Shown: positions 41,272-49,157 of the stretch, piece after piece
Layout: the number at the start of each line of letters is the position of its first letter
Position numbering within the stretch: position 1 is the stretch's first letter
Made by a program: the position numbers and the translations under genes
Notes under the pieces: generated by a model
What the model saw: the letters and a program-made list of their open reading frames with translations, nothing else
Told to the model about the DNA's origin: nothing
Databases searched by the model: none
Origin: Propionibacteriaceae bacterium UBA6122
GTDB taxonomy: Bacteria; Actinomycetota; Actinomycetes; Propionibacteriales; Propionibacteriaceae
Length of the DNA stretch: 49,157 bases
Assembly: GCA_002428365.1 (NCBI GenBank)
Contig: DIVW01000027.1
Span: forward strand, 14,596-63,752
Reading direction: 5' to 3'

Positions 41272-41444
41272 CACGGGGACGGTTCCGGTGAGCCGCTCAG
41301 GGGGACAGACCCGCAGGAACCGTCCCCGTGAGCCGTTCGCGGGAACCGTCCCCGTGAGCCGTTCGTGGGAACCGTCCCCGTGAGCCGTTCGCGGGAACCG
41401 TCCCCGTGAGCCGTTCGCGGGAACCGTCCCCGTGAGCTGTTCGT
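41272..41444. repeat. 26-bp tandem repeat array with one inverted copy
   Basis: Five 26-bp units, each with GGAACCGTCCCCGTGAGC, run from 41315 to 41444 with one to three differences between units. An inverted half-copy CACGGGGACGGTTCC (41272-41286) can pair perfectly over 15 bp with any of them. The array lies between two convergent genes, so a bidirectional terminator is likely. There are no spacers, so it is not CRISPR. Confidence 0.88.
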
Positions 41445-41446
41445 GC

Positions 41447-44400
41447 CTAGGCGGTTGGGGTGAAGGTGTGGCCCACGACTGCTCCTGGAATCAGGGTAAT
41501 GATGGCGCTGTTGCCGAGCTGGCCAGCAACATTGTTGCCCCAGCATGTGACGCCGCCGGCAGTGGTTACAGCGCAGGTGTGTTGATTGCCCGCGGCGACG
41601 TTGGCCACTTCGCTGGACAAGCCGGTGACGTCGACTGGCGTGGTGGCGTTGGTGGTGGCACCGTTGCCGAGTTGTCCGTAGGAGTTTTGGCCCCAGCATT
41701 TGAGGGCGCCAGCGGTGGTGACCGCGCAGGCGTGGTACCCACCAACATTGACGGTGGCAGCTCCACTGGCTAGGCCGCTGACGTCGACTGGAGCGTTGGC
41801 GTCAACGGTGGTGCCGTTGCCGAGTTGTCCGTTGTTGTTACTGCCCCAACACTTGACGCCACCGCCAGTGGTGAGGGCGCAACTGTCGCTGCCGCCAGCA
41901 TCAAGCGCAGTAGCTCCGCTGGTGAGGCCGTTGACGTCGACTGGCGTCGTGCTGGCGGTGGTGGTGCCGTTGCCGAGTTCTCCGGTCGCGTTGTAGCCCC
42001 AGCACTTGACGCCGCCACCGGTGGTCAGCGCGCAGGTGTGGCTGCCGCCCGCGGTGATGGCCGAGACGCCGCTGGTAAGCCCATTCACGTCGACGGGCAC
42101 ATACCTGTCGTTGGTGGTGGCGTCACCGACCGCGCCAGCGAAGTTGTTGCCCCAGCATTTGATGCCGCCGGACGTAGTCAGCGCACAGGTGTGGCTGCCC
42201 CCGGCCGCGATGGCGGTGACGCCGCTGGAGAGTCCTTCGACGTCGACGGGAGTGGGCACGTCGGTGCCGGCGGTGCTGTTGCCGAGTTGTCCGTTGCTGT
42301 TGAAGCCCCAGCATTTGACGCCGCCTGCGGCAGTGAGGGCGCAGGTGTGGCTGCCGCCGACAGCGAGGGCCGTGACCCCGCTGGTGAGCCCGGTGACCTC
42401 GACTGCGGTCGAACTGGCGGTAGTGGTGCCGTTACCGAGCTGTCCGAAGCTATTACCGCCCCAACACTCGACGCCACCGGTGCTGGTGAGCGCGCAGCTG
42501 TGGGTGTTACCCGCCACGGTCGCGGCAATACCCGATGCCAGGCCGGTCACCGCCAGGGGAGTGGACGCGACCGAGCTTTGGCCATTGCCAAGCTGCCCGT
42601 AGGTGTTGGTTCCCCAGCACGCCACGTCATGGCTGCCGGTGATGGCGCAGGTGTGGCTGCCGCCAGCGGAGATCGCCGTGACCCCGCTGGTGAGTCCGGT
42701 GACCTCGACAGCGGTGGAACTAGTCGTGGTCGACTCGTTGCCGAGTTGACCGCCACTGTTGTAGCCCCAACAGCGGGCGCCGCCGCCGGACGTGATGGCG
42801 CAGGTGTGCGCACCACCGGCGGTCACTGAGGTGGCGCCGCTGGTGAGGCCATCGACGTCAACGGGGGTGGCGCTGTCGGTGGTGGTGCTGTTGCCGAGTT
42901 GGCCACTGCTGTTGTAGCCCCAGCATTTGATGCCACCGTCGGTGGTGAGAGCGCAGCTGTGGTTGTTGCCGGTGGTGACGGCGGTGGCGCCGCTGGTGAG
43001 GCCATCGACGTCAACGGGGGCGTTGGTGTCGATGGTGGTGCCGTTGCCGAGTTGGCCGTAGTAGTTGTAGCCCCAACACTTGGCTCCGCCACCGGCGGTG
43101 ACCGCACAGGCGTGGCGCAGGCCAGCGCTGATGGCGGTAACGCCGCTGGTGAGGCCATCGACGGTTGTGGGGGTGGAACTGCTGGTGTTGGTGGTGTTGC
43201 CGAGTTGGCCGTAGACGTTGTAGCCCCAACATTTGACGGCACCGGCGCTGGTGAGCGCGCAGGCGAAGTTGGTGCCAGCGGTGATGGCAGTGACTCCGCT
43301 GGTCAGGCCATCGACGTCCACTGGGGTGGTGCTGTTAGTGGTGGTGCCGTTGCCGAGTTGGCCTTGGGTGTTGTAGCCCCAGCACTTGACTCCGCCAGCG
43401 TTGGTGAGCGCGCAGGCGAAGCTGTTGCTGGCGGTGACGGCGGCTACGCCACTGGTCAGACCAGTGACGGCGACGGGAGAGAGGCTGTTAGTGGTGGTGC
43501 CGTTACCGAGCTGTCCTTGGGTGTTGTAGCCCCAGCACTCGACACCGCCAACATTGTTGACCGCACAGGTGAAGAGGCCACCGCCATCAATCGAAGTAAG
43601 GTCGCTGGCTGCGCCCGCCACGGCAAATACCGACAGCGGAATAGTGGTGGTGGCGGTCTTGTCGTTCTGATCAGTGGCAGTGACCTCAACCGAGTACGCC
43701 CCGCTGGCAGTGGGGGTGCCGGAGAGTACCCCGGTGGCGCTGTTGAGAGTGAGGCCGCTGGGGAGCCCAGTTGCCGTCCAGGTGTAGCCGGGGGCGCCGT
43801 CGGCGGCGGTCAGCGTGGTCTCGGGATAGGCCTCCCCGACGACGACGTTGGTAGGCAGGGTAGTAGTGGTGATGTGGACGGCCGGGGTGATGGCGATTTG
43901 CAGGTCGAGGATGTCGATCTTGCCGTTTTTGTCGGTGACGGTGAACGCTACCCAGGTGGTGCCTGCTGTGGTGGGGGTGCCAGTGAGGGTGCCGTCGGTG
44001 GCGAGTTCGAGGCCAGCGGGCAGCGTGGAGGAACTCCAGGCGTGGGGGCTGGTACCGTCGGCGGCTTCGAGGGTTGCTTGATAGCTGGTCCCAACCACGC
44101 CGACCGGCAGTGAAGTCGTAGTGATGTTCACCGCCGGGATGATGGTGATCGAAGCCGCGAAGCTGTCGGTCTTACCGTTGGCGTCGGTGACGGTGATGGT
44201 GATCTCATCGAGGATGCCCACCGAATCGGGGGTGCCGCTGATTTGGCCACCGCTGCTGAGTGTCAGGGTTGTTGGCAGCCCGGATGCGGTCCAGGTGTAG
44301 GGGCCGGTTCCATCGGCGGCGGTCAGGGTGGCCGCATAGGCGGTGCCGACGACGCCGCTGGGTAGCTCGGTGGTGGTCACGTGGACGGCCGGGGTGATCG

Positions 44401-47400
44401 TGATCGATGCGGTAACCGAGTCGGTCTTGCCGCGCACATCAGTGACGGTGAAGGTCACGTCGGCCGTACCAGCCTCGGTCGGGGTGCCGGAGAGGATACC
44501 GGCGGTGCTCAAGCTGAGCCCGGCGGGCAGGCCGGTGGCCGTCCAGGTGTAGGGGGCGACGCCGCCATTGGCGGAGAGCTCACGGCTGGGGTAGGCGGTG
44601 CCAGCGACACCGGAGTTGAGGCTCACGCTACCTGCGGTGAGCGGGGCCACATTGAAGCCGACCGGCGGCGTCGGGGTGGGATCGTAGACGGTGCGAATTC
44701 CCAGCTGGCCGCTGCTGTTGTTGCCCCAGCATCGTGCGCTTCCGTCGTCCAGCAGGGCGCAGGAACTGCTGCCGCCAGCCGTGATCGAGCTCACACCGCT
44801 CGACAGCCCGGGCACCTCGGCGGGGGAGTCCTTCGCGGTGTTTGTGCCGTCACCGAGTTGTCCGCTGGAGTTCGAACCCCAGCACTTCATCGAGCCGCTG
44901 GTGGTCAGGGCACACGCATGGTTGGTGCTCGCGTCGACACTGGCCACGCCGCTGGACAGCCCGGTCACCGCCGTGGGTTGGAGCGCATCGGTAGTGGTGC
45001 CGTTGCCGAGTTGACCGCTGGAGTTGGCGCCCCAGCACTGCAGGCCACCGTTCACGACTGCGCAGGTGCTGTTCATGCCCGCCGTCACGGCGGTAACCCC
45101 GCTGCTCAGCCCGGTCACCGCGACGGGGTAGTCGAAGTTCAAAGTGGTCGAGGAGTTGCCCAGTGCGCCATTGTTGTTGCTTCCCCAACACTGCAGGGCG
45201 CCGGTGGTGGTCACCGCGCAGGCGTGGCCCCAGCCGACCCCAACGGAAGCGGCATCAGAGAGTCCCCAGACCTGGACAGGGCTAGACCGGTAGGCACTGG
45301 TGGACTTGTCACCGAGTTGGCCCGCGCCGTCTTGTCCCCAGCACTTCACGGTGCCGTTGCTCATCACCGCGCAGGACGAGGTGGCTCCGGTTGCGACCGA
45401 CACCACGCCTTCGGAGAGTCCGATCGGGGTCGCCGGGGTCTTTGCATCGGTCGTGGTGCCGTCACCGATTTCGCCGTAGGCGTTGTGTCCCCAACACTTC
45501 ACTCCACCGGCAGAGGTGAGCGCGCAGGCGCGCTGCTCGCCGACGCTGATCGCGGTGACCCCGGCGGTGAGCCCGCTCACCTGCACCGGATCGACGCTTG
45601 CTGTCGTGGTGCCGTCGCCGAGCTGGCCGTAGGTGTTGCTGCCCCAGCACTCGACCGCCCCACCGGCGGTCAGACCACAGGCGGAGTCGGTGCCCATCGA
45701 CACGGTGGTGAACGCATTGCTGATCGCGGGGATTGTCAGTGGGAAGTACTGGACGCTGGCATAGCCGTTACCGAGCTGGGCGCCGACGTTGCCACCCCAG
45801 CAGTTGAGTGCTCCATCGGTCAGCAGCGCGCACGTGTGAGTCGTCCCCGCTGAAGCGCTGGCCGCCGTCCCGGTGAGGTTCACCAACACCGGCGAAGCGC
45901 TGAGGCTGTCAGAGGTTGCGTCACCGAGCTGGCCGCTCGTGTTTGAGCCCCAGCACCGCATGGCGCCGGAGGTGCTGATTGCACAGGAGTGGGTGCCGCC
46001 AACCACAACCGCAGCGGCATCGGTCACCTCGGCAACGCTGAGCGCGTCGATGCTCAGCGACGGGGTAGCGGCCCCTAGCTGTGAGGCGGTGTTGTTGCCC
46101 CAGCACTTCACCGTGCCGGTGTTCGTCGCGACACAGGTGTGGGCTCCCAGGTGGGCACTGAGCGAAATGGCGCCGCTGACGTCAGGGATAGCCACCGGCA
46201 CGTTGCTGCTGGCACCAGGGGTGGAGCCGGCGCCCAACTGGTACTGGGCGTTACGTCCCCAACACGAGACGCTGCCCGAGGTGGTCAAGGCGCAGGCGTG
46301 CGCGGAGCCAGTCTCAACGTCGACCAAGTTGGTCAGGCCTGTGACCGGTTTAGGCTCGGAGACGCTACTTGAAGTGCCGTTGCCGATCTGGCCAAAGTTG
46401 CCGGTGCCCCAGCAGGAGGCGGTGCCATCGCGGAGCGTGGCGCAGGTGAAGTACTGACCTGCGGCGAGCGAGACCGCGTCGTCGATATCGAGGACGTCTT
46501 GAGGCGTGGAACTTAACGTCTGGTTGCCGGTGCCGAGTTGTCCATTGGTGTTGTTGCCCCAGCACTGCACCTTGCCGTTGGCCAGTAGCGCGCACGTGTG
46601 GTTGTAGCCGGCAGTCAGCGAGATGACCCGCCCGCCCAAATCAACTGTTGCGACCGGGTAGTAGGTGCTCGTGGTGGTGCCATCACCCAACTGGCCGCTG
46701 CCGTTGGTGCCCCAGCACTCCACCCCGCCGGTGGGGGTGATCGCGCAGGAGTGGTAGTAGCCACCGGCTGCAGTCTTGGGCTCCGCCACGGTGAGGTTGA
46801 GGGTGCTGGTGGCGGTCTTGCCGTGAGCGTCGGTGACGGTGAGTTCAACCGGGGTATTGGTGGCTGCGGTGGTGGGGGTGCCGCTGATGGTGCCATCGGT
46901 CAGGCTCAGCCCGGCGGGCAGGCTGGACGCAGTGATCGTGTAGGGGGCGGTGCCGCCGGCGACGGTCAGTGCGGAGGTGTAGTCGCCGCCGATGACGCCG
47001 ATGGACAAGCTGGTGCTGGTCAGGTGGGCTGCGGCGGTGATGACCAGTTCGAGTTCCGCGGTGGCGGTCTTGCTGGTTGCGTCGGTGACGGTGACCGTCA
47101 CGGTGTTGGTGCCAGCGGTGGTCGGGGTGCCCGACAGGACGCCGTCGGTGCCCAGGGTGAGACCGTCGGGCAGTCCGGTGGCGGTCCAGGTGTAGCCGGG
47201 GGTGCCGTCGGCTGCGGCCAGTGTGGTTTCGGGGTAGGCGTCCCCGGCCTCGACGCTGGGCAGGCTGGCTGTGGTGACGTGAACGGCCGGGATCACGGTG
47301 ATTGAGGCGGTGAGAGTGTCGGTCTTGCCTCTCACGTCGGTGACGGTGAACGCGACCTCGCTGGTGTCCGCCACGGTCGGTGTTCCGGAGAGAATGCCAG

Positions 47401-49157
47401 CGCTGCTCACGCTCAGTCCAGCCGGTAGGCCGGTGGCCGTCCAGGTGTAGGGCGCAACGCCGCCAGTGGCGGCGAGCTGGTGATCGGCGTAGGCGGTGCC
47501 GACCACGCCAGCGTCCAGGCTGACGCTGGTCACCGTGACCGCAGCCACATTGAACCCGACCACCGGTGTCGGTGTGACGGTACTGGTGGTGGTGCCGTCA
47601 CCGAGTTGGCCAGCGGTGTTGGAACCCCAGCAGTTGATGGTGCCGGTGGTGGTGCGAGCACAGGTATGGCTGGAGCCCGCTGCTGCGCTGGAAACCGGGT
47701 CGACGAGCGGCACATTGACCGCAGCAGCGCTGTTGGTGCCGACGGTGCCGCCGCCGAGTTGACCGGCACTGTTGTAGCCCCAACACCGCAGGGCGCCCGC
47801 AGCGTTGATGGCACACGAGTGGCCTCCACCGGCGTACACCTCGACGGCGTCGGTGACGTCGGCAACGGTCAAGGCGTCGCCGCTGGCCGTCGGTGAGGTC
47901 GCGCCCAACTGGTACACGGAGTTGTTGCCCCAACACTTCACCGCACCGGTCGACGTTGCCGCGCAGGTGTGGGCACCCATCTGGGCGTTCAACGACACGA
48001 CATCACTGACATCGGGCACCGCTACGGGGGTGTTGTAGCTGGTTTGACTGGCCGAGCCACCGGCACCGATCTGGCGCACCTGGTTGCGTCCCCAGCACGA
48101 CACGGTGCCAGAGACGGTCAAGGCGCAGACATGGGAGCCGCCAGCCACGACGTCGACCACATTGGTCAGGTCGTTGGCGGCTGTGGGCTCGGAAACGCTG
48201 GTCGAACTACCATTGCCGATCTGGCCATACGTACCGGTGCCCCAGCAAGAGACGGTGCCGTCGCGGAGCGTGGCACAGGTGAAGTTCAGGCCAGCGGCGA
48301 TCTTCACTGCGGAGTCGATGCCAGACACGTCGACGACCGTGTTGTGAGTGAGGGTGTCGCCGACACCGAGTTGGCCGGAGTCGTTGGCTCCCCAGCACTG
48401 CACCGTGCCGGTGGACAACAGGGCGCAGGTGTGGGTGAAGCCGGCAGCGACGGAGATGGCCTGCGCTTTGAGGCCGGTCACAGTCACCGGATAGTTGCTG
48501 CTGTCTGTGGTGCCATCGCCGAGTTGGCCGCTGGCGTTGCTGCCCCAGCACTCGACACCCCCGGCGGGCGTAACCGCGCAGGTGTTGGTGGACGCGGCGG
48601 ACAGCGAGACGGCCTTGACGACGGTCAGGCCCGGGGAAGTTGTGGACGACTTTCCGCGGGCATCGGTGACGGTGATCTCTACCGGGGTGTTGCGTGCCGT
48701 GGCAGTGGGGGTGCCACTGATCACGCCGTCGGTGAGCGTGAGACCGTCGGGCAGGGTTCCGGCGGTGATCGTGTACGGCGCAGTGCCGCCAGCCGCGGTG
48801 AGGGTGCTGGTGTAGTCGCCGCCGACCACGCCGATCGACAGCGCGGTGTTGGTCAGGTGGACGGCCGGGGTAATGGTGATGGTCAGGTCGGCGGTGGCGG
48901 TCTTGATGTTGGCGTCGGTGGCGGTGAAGGTCACGCTGGTGTCACCAGCGGTGGTGGGAGTGCCGGACAGGACGCCAGCCTCGGACAGAGTCAGACCTTC
49001 AGGCAGGGCGGTGGAGGTCCAGGTGTAACCGGGGGTGCCGTCCGCTGCGGCCAAGGTGGTTTCGGGGTAGGGGTCGCCAGCCTCAACGCTCGGCAGGCTG
49101 GTGGTGGTGATGTGGACGGCCTTGGCGATCGTGATGGTGAAGTTGGCTTGGGCGGTC
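41447..49157 (-). CDS. giant extracellular repeat protein: Ig-like (He_PIG) domains alternating with RCC1 propellers, 5' end outside the window
   Basis: The open frame runs off the right edge; at least 2569 residues are visible. From the N-terminal side: two Ig-like domains (to about 48640), seven RCC1 repeats (to 47560), three Ig-like domains (to 46790), fourteen RCC1 repeats (to 44655), four Ig-like domains (to 43610), fourteen RCC1 repeats, then a short tail VGHTFTPTA. The Ig-like units show YTWTATGLPAGLSLS-type and SGTPT motifs of He_PIG domains. Each RCC1 unit of about 50 residues has two Cys and CWGxNxxGQLGDG. RCC1 repeats form seven-bladed propellers. Cys pairs suggest folding outside the cell; the signal peptide would lie beyond the edge. 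No LPXTG-like or membrane anchor is at the C-terminus. A role in adhesion or as a surface or secreted binding protein is inference. Confidence 0.9.
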   Translation of the reverse strand, partial: TAQANFTITIAKAVHITTTSLPSVEAGDPYPETTLAAADGTPGYTWTSTALPEGLTLSEAGVLSGTPTTAGDTSVTFTATDANIKTATADLTITITPAVHLTNTALSIGVVGGDYTSTLTAAGGTAPYTITAGTLPDGLTLTDGVISGTPTATARNTPVEITVTDARGKSSTTSPGLTVVKAVSLSAASTNTCAVTPAGGVECWGSNASGQLGDGTTDSSNYPVTVTGLKAQAISVAAGFTHTCALLSTGTVQCWGANDSGQLGVGDTLTHNTVVDVSGIDSAVKIAAGLNFTCATLRDGTVSCWGTGTYGQIGNGSSTSVSEPTAANDLTNVVDVVAGGSHVCALTVSGTVSCWGRNQVRQIGAGGSASQTSYNTPVAVPDVSDVVSLNAQMGAHTCAATSTGAVKCWGNNSVYQLGATSPTASGDALTVADVTDAVEVYAGGGHSCAINAAGALRCWGYNSAGQLGGGTVGTNSAAAVNVPLVDPVSSAAAGSSHTCARTTTGTINCWGSNTAGQLGDGTTTSTVTPTPVVGFNVAAVTVTSVSLDAGVVGTAYADHQLAATGGVAPYTWTATGLPAGLSVSSAGILSGTPTVADTSEVAFTVTDVRGKTDTLTASITVIPAVHVTTASLPSVEAGDAYPETTLAAADGTPGYTWTATGLPDGLTLGTDGVLSGTPTTAGTNTVTVTVTDATSKTATAELELVITAAAHLTSTSLSIGVIGGDYTSALTVAGGTAPYTITASSLPAGLSLTDGTISGTPTTAATNTPVELTVTDAHGKTATSTLNLTVAEPKTAAGGYYHSCAITPTGGVECWGTNGSGQLGDGTTTSTYYPVATVDLGGRVISLTAGYNHTCALLANGKVQCWGNNTNGQLGTGNQTLSSTPQDVLDIDDAVSLAAGQYFTCATLRDGTASCWGTGNFGQIGNGTSSSVSEPKPVTGLTNLVDVETGSAHACALTTSGSVSCWGRNAQYQLGAGSTPGASSNVPVAIPDVSGAISLSAHLGAHTCVATNTGTVKCWGNNTASQLGAATPSLSIDALSVAEVTDAAAVVVGGTHSCAISTSGAMRCWGSNTSGQLGDATSDSLSASPVLVNLTGTAASASAGTTHTCALLTDGALNCWGGNVGAQLGNGYASVQYFPLTIPAISNAFTTVSMGTDSACGLTAGGAVECWGSNTYGQLGDGTTTASVDPVQVSGLTAGVTAISVGEQRACALTSAGGVKCWGHNAYGEIGDGTTTDAKTPATPIGLSEGVVSVATGATSSCAVMSNGTVKCWGQDGAGQLGDKSTSAYRSSPVQVWGLSDAASVGVGWGHACAVTTTGALQCWGSNNNGALGNSSTTLNFDYPVAVTGLSSGVTAVTAGMNSTCAVVNGGLQCWGANSSGQLGNGTTTDALQPTAVTGLSSGVASVDASTNHACALTTSGSMKCWGSNSSGQLGDGTNTAKDSPAEVPGLSSGVSSITAGGSSSCALLDDGSARCWGNNSSGQLGIRTVYDPTPTPPVGFNVAPLTAGSVSLNSGVAGTAYPSRELSANGGVAPYTWTATGLPAGLSLSTAGILSGTPTEAGTADVTFTVTDVRGKTDSVTASITITPAVHVTTTELPSGVVGTAYAATLTAADGTGPYTWTASGLPTTLTLSSGGQISGTPDSVGILDEITITVTDANGKTDSFAASITIIPAVNITTTSLPVGVVGTSYQATLEAADGTSPHAWSSSTLPAGLELATDGTLTGTPTTAGTTWVAFTVTDKNGKIDILDLQIAITPAVHITTTTLPTNVVVGEAYPETTLTAADGAPGYTWTATGLPSGLTLNSATGVLSGTPTASGAYSVEVTATDQNDKTATTTIPLSVFAVAGAASDLTSIDGGGLFTCAVNNVGGVECWGYNTQGQLGNGTTTNSLSPVAVTGLTSGVAAVTASNSFACALTNAGGVKCWGYNTQGQLGNGTTTNSTTPVDVDGLTSGVTAITAGTNFACALTSAGAVKCWGYNVYGQLGNTTNTSSSTPTTVDGLTSGVTAISAGLRHACAVTAGGGAKCWGYNYYGQLGNGTTIDTNAPVDVDGLTSGATAVTTGNNHSCALTTDGGIKCWGYNSSGQLGNSTTTDSATPVDVDGLTSGATSVTAGGAHTCAITSGGGARCWGYNSGGQLGNESTTTSSTAVEVTGLTSGVTAISAGGSHTCAITGSHDVACWGTNTYGQLGNGQSSVASTPLAVTGLASGIAATVAGNTHSCALTSTGGVECWGGNSFGQLGNGTTTASSTAVEVTGLTSGVTALAVGGSHTCALTAAGGVKCWGFNSNGQLGNSTAGTDVPTPVDVEGLSSGVTAIAAGGSHTCALTTSGGIKCWGNNFAGAVGDATTNDRYVPVDVNGLTSGVSAITAGGSHTCALTTGGGVKCWGYNATGELGNGTTTASTTPVDVNGLTSGATALDAGGSDSCALTTGGGVKCWGSNNNGQLGNGTTVDANAPVDVSGLASGAATVNVGGYHACAVTTAGALKCWGQNSYGQLGNGATTNATTPVDVTGLSSEVANVAAGNQHTCAVTTAGGVTCWGNNVAGQLGNSAIITLIPGAVVGHTFTPTA
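45742..47324 (-). repeat. segmental duplication, copy 2 (Ig-Ig-seven RCC1)
   Basis: This part of the giant gene aligns with 47575-49157 at an offset of 1833 bases (611 codons). Landmark: TCATLRDGTxSCWGTG occurs at the same place in both, with DNA near 46422 and 48255. The seven RCC1 units match one to one in order. Confidence 0.75.
47575..49157 (-). repeat. segmental duplication, copy 1 (Ig-Ig-seven RCC1), reaching the window edge
   Basis: This is the partner of 45742-47324. Its left part ends with the last blade of the first propeller; its right part is cut by the window, so the full unit may be longer. Confidence 0.7.

Noticed and set aside
39784..41274. 496-codon open frame on the minus strand opposite succinate-semialdehyde dehydrogenase
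   Set aside because: It is antisense to a gene with full family motifs, is low-complexity in His, Gly and Gln, and has no recognisable domain; such long shadows are common in high-GC DNA.
41315..41444. Possible CRISPR array
   Set aside because: The units are directly adjacent without unique spacers and no cas gene is present; it is a plain tandem repeat.
42899..45853. Two long plus-strand frames (404 and 490 codons) inside the giant RCC1 gene
   Set aside because: They are Gly/Ala/Val-rich mirror translations of the repeat DNA and carry the period of the RCC1 units on the other strand.
41447..49157. Possible eukaryotic contamination because of RCC1 repeats
   Set aside because: The gene is intron-free, has the same GC and codon style as its neighbours, and the He_PIG plus RCC1 combination is well known in bacterial extracellular proteins.
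1..49157. Insertion sequences, integrases, phage genes or att sites
   Set aside because: No transposase or integrase motif was recognised in any frame, and no long terminal inverted repeats or target duplications flank a gene block.

Overview
The window is 49 kb of high-GC DNA with mostly GGAGG-type ribosome-binding sites. Class E sortase, a RibBA fusion, OmpR-type two-component genes and a sigma factor fused to its own zinc finger all point to an actinobacterium. A member of the Propionibacteriaceae or a relative is a reasonable guess, but that placement is inference; no rRNA or tRNA gene is present.

Region 1 (1-15274) is a Wzx/Wzy-type exopolysaccharide locus, almost all on the minus strand. 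It holds gmd (cut by the window edge), a polytopic membrane protein, a priming glycosyl-phosphotransferase, a WcaI-like glycosyltransferase, a low-molecular-weight tyrosine phosphatase, a Wzc-like tyrosine kinase with an extra C-terminal SGNH hydrolase domain, a Wzy-like polymerase (plus strand), two more GT4 glycosyltransferases, a WcaF-like acetyltransferase, a Wzx-like flippase and a secreted GH71-type alpha-1,3-glucanase. Together they could make the GDP-sugar, build a lipid-linked repeat unit, flip and polymerise it, control chain length by tyrosine phosphorylation, and modify or trim the product outside the cell.

Region 2 (15275-25527) is mixed metabolism and envelope: pyruvate phosphate dikinase, an orphan OpuAC-like lipoprotein, deoxyribose-phosphate aldolase, a GlxA/AraC regulator with a tandem operator-like repeat, a small membrane protein, a GT2-GtrA protein plus a GT39 glycosyltransferase, and a TPR protein.

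Region 3 (25593-29353) is a riboflavin operon (ribD-ribE-ribBA-ribH) behind a canonical FMN riboswitch. Dispersed repeats carrying the core GGAACCGTCCCC flank it.

Region 4 (29358-34689) holds a histidine kinase and response regulator, a class E sortase with a 53-residue membrane partner, acylphosphatase, a phosphoribosyltransferase, and an ECF sigma factor fused to a zinc-finger, membrane and Pro/Thr-rich tail.

Region 5 (34690-41265) is a five-gene amine/omega-amino-acid catabolic operon: FAD amine oxidase, cupin, MmsA, class III aminotransferase and succinate-semialdehyde dehydrogenase. An unusually structured leader precedes it and a 26-bp tandem repeat array follows it.

Region 6 (41447-49157) is the C-terminal part, at least 2569 residues, of a giant repeat protein alternating Ig-like putative domains with RCC1 repeats. 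The 35 RCC1 repeats fall in blocks of exactly 7, 14 and 14, which fits five seven-bladed propellers. No CRISPR array, insertion sequence or phage gene was seen.
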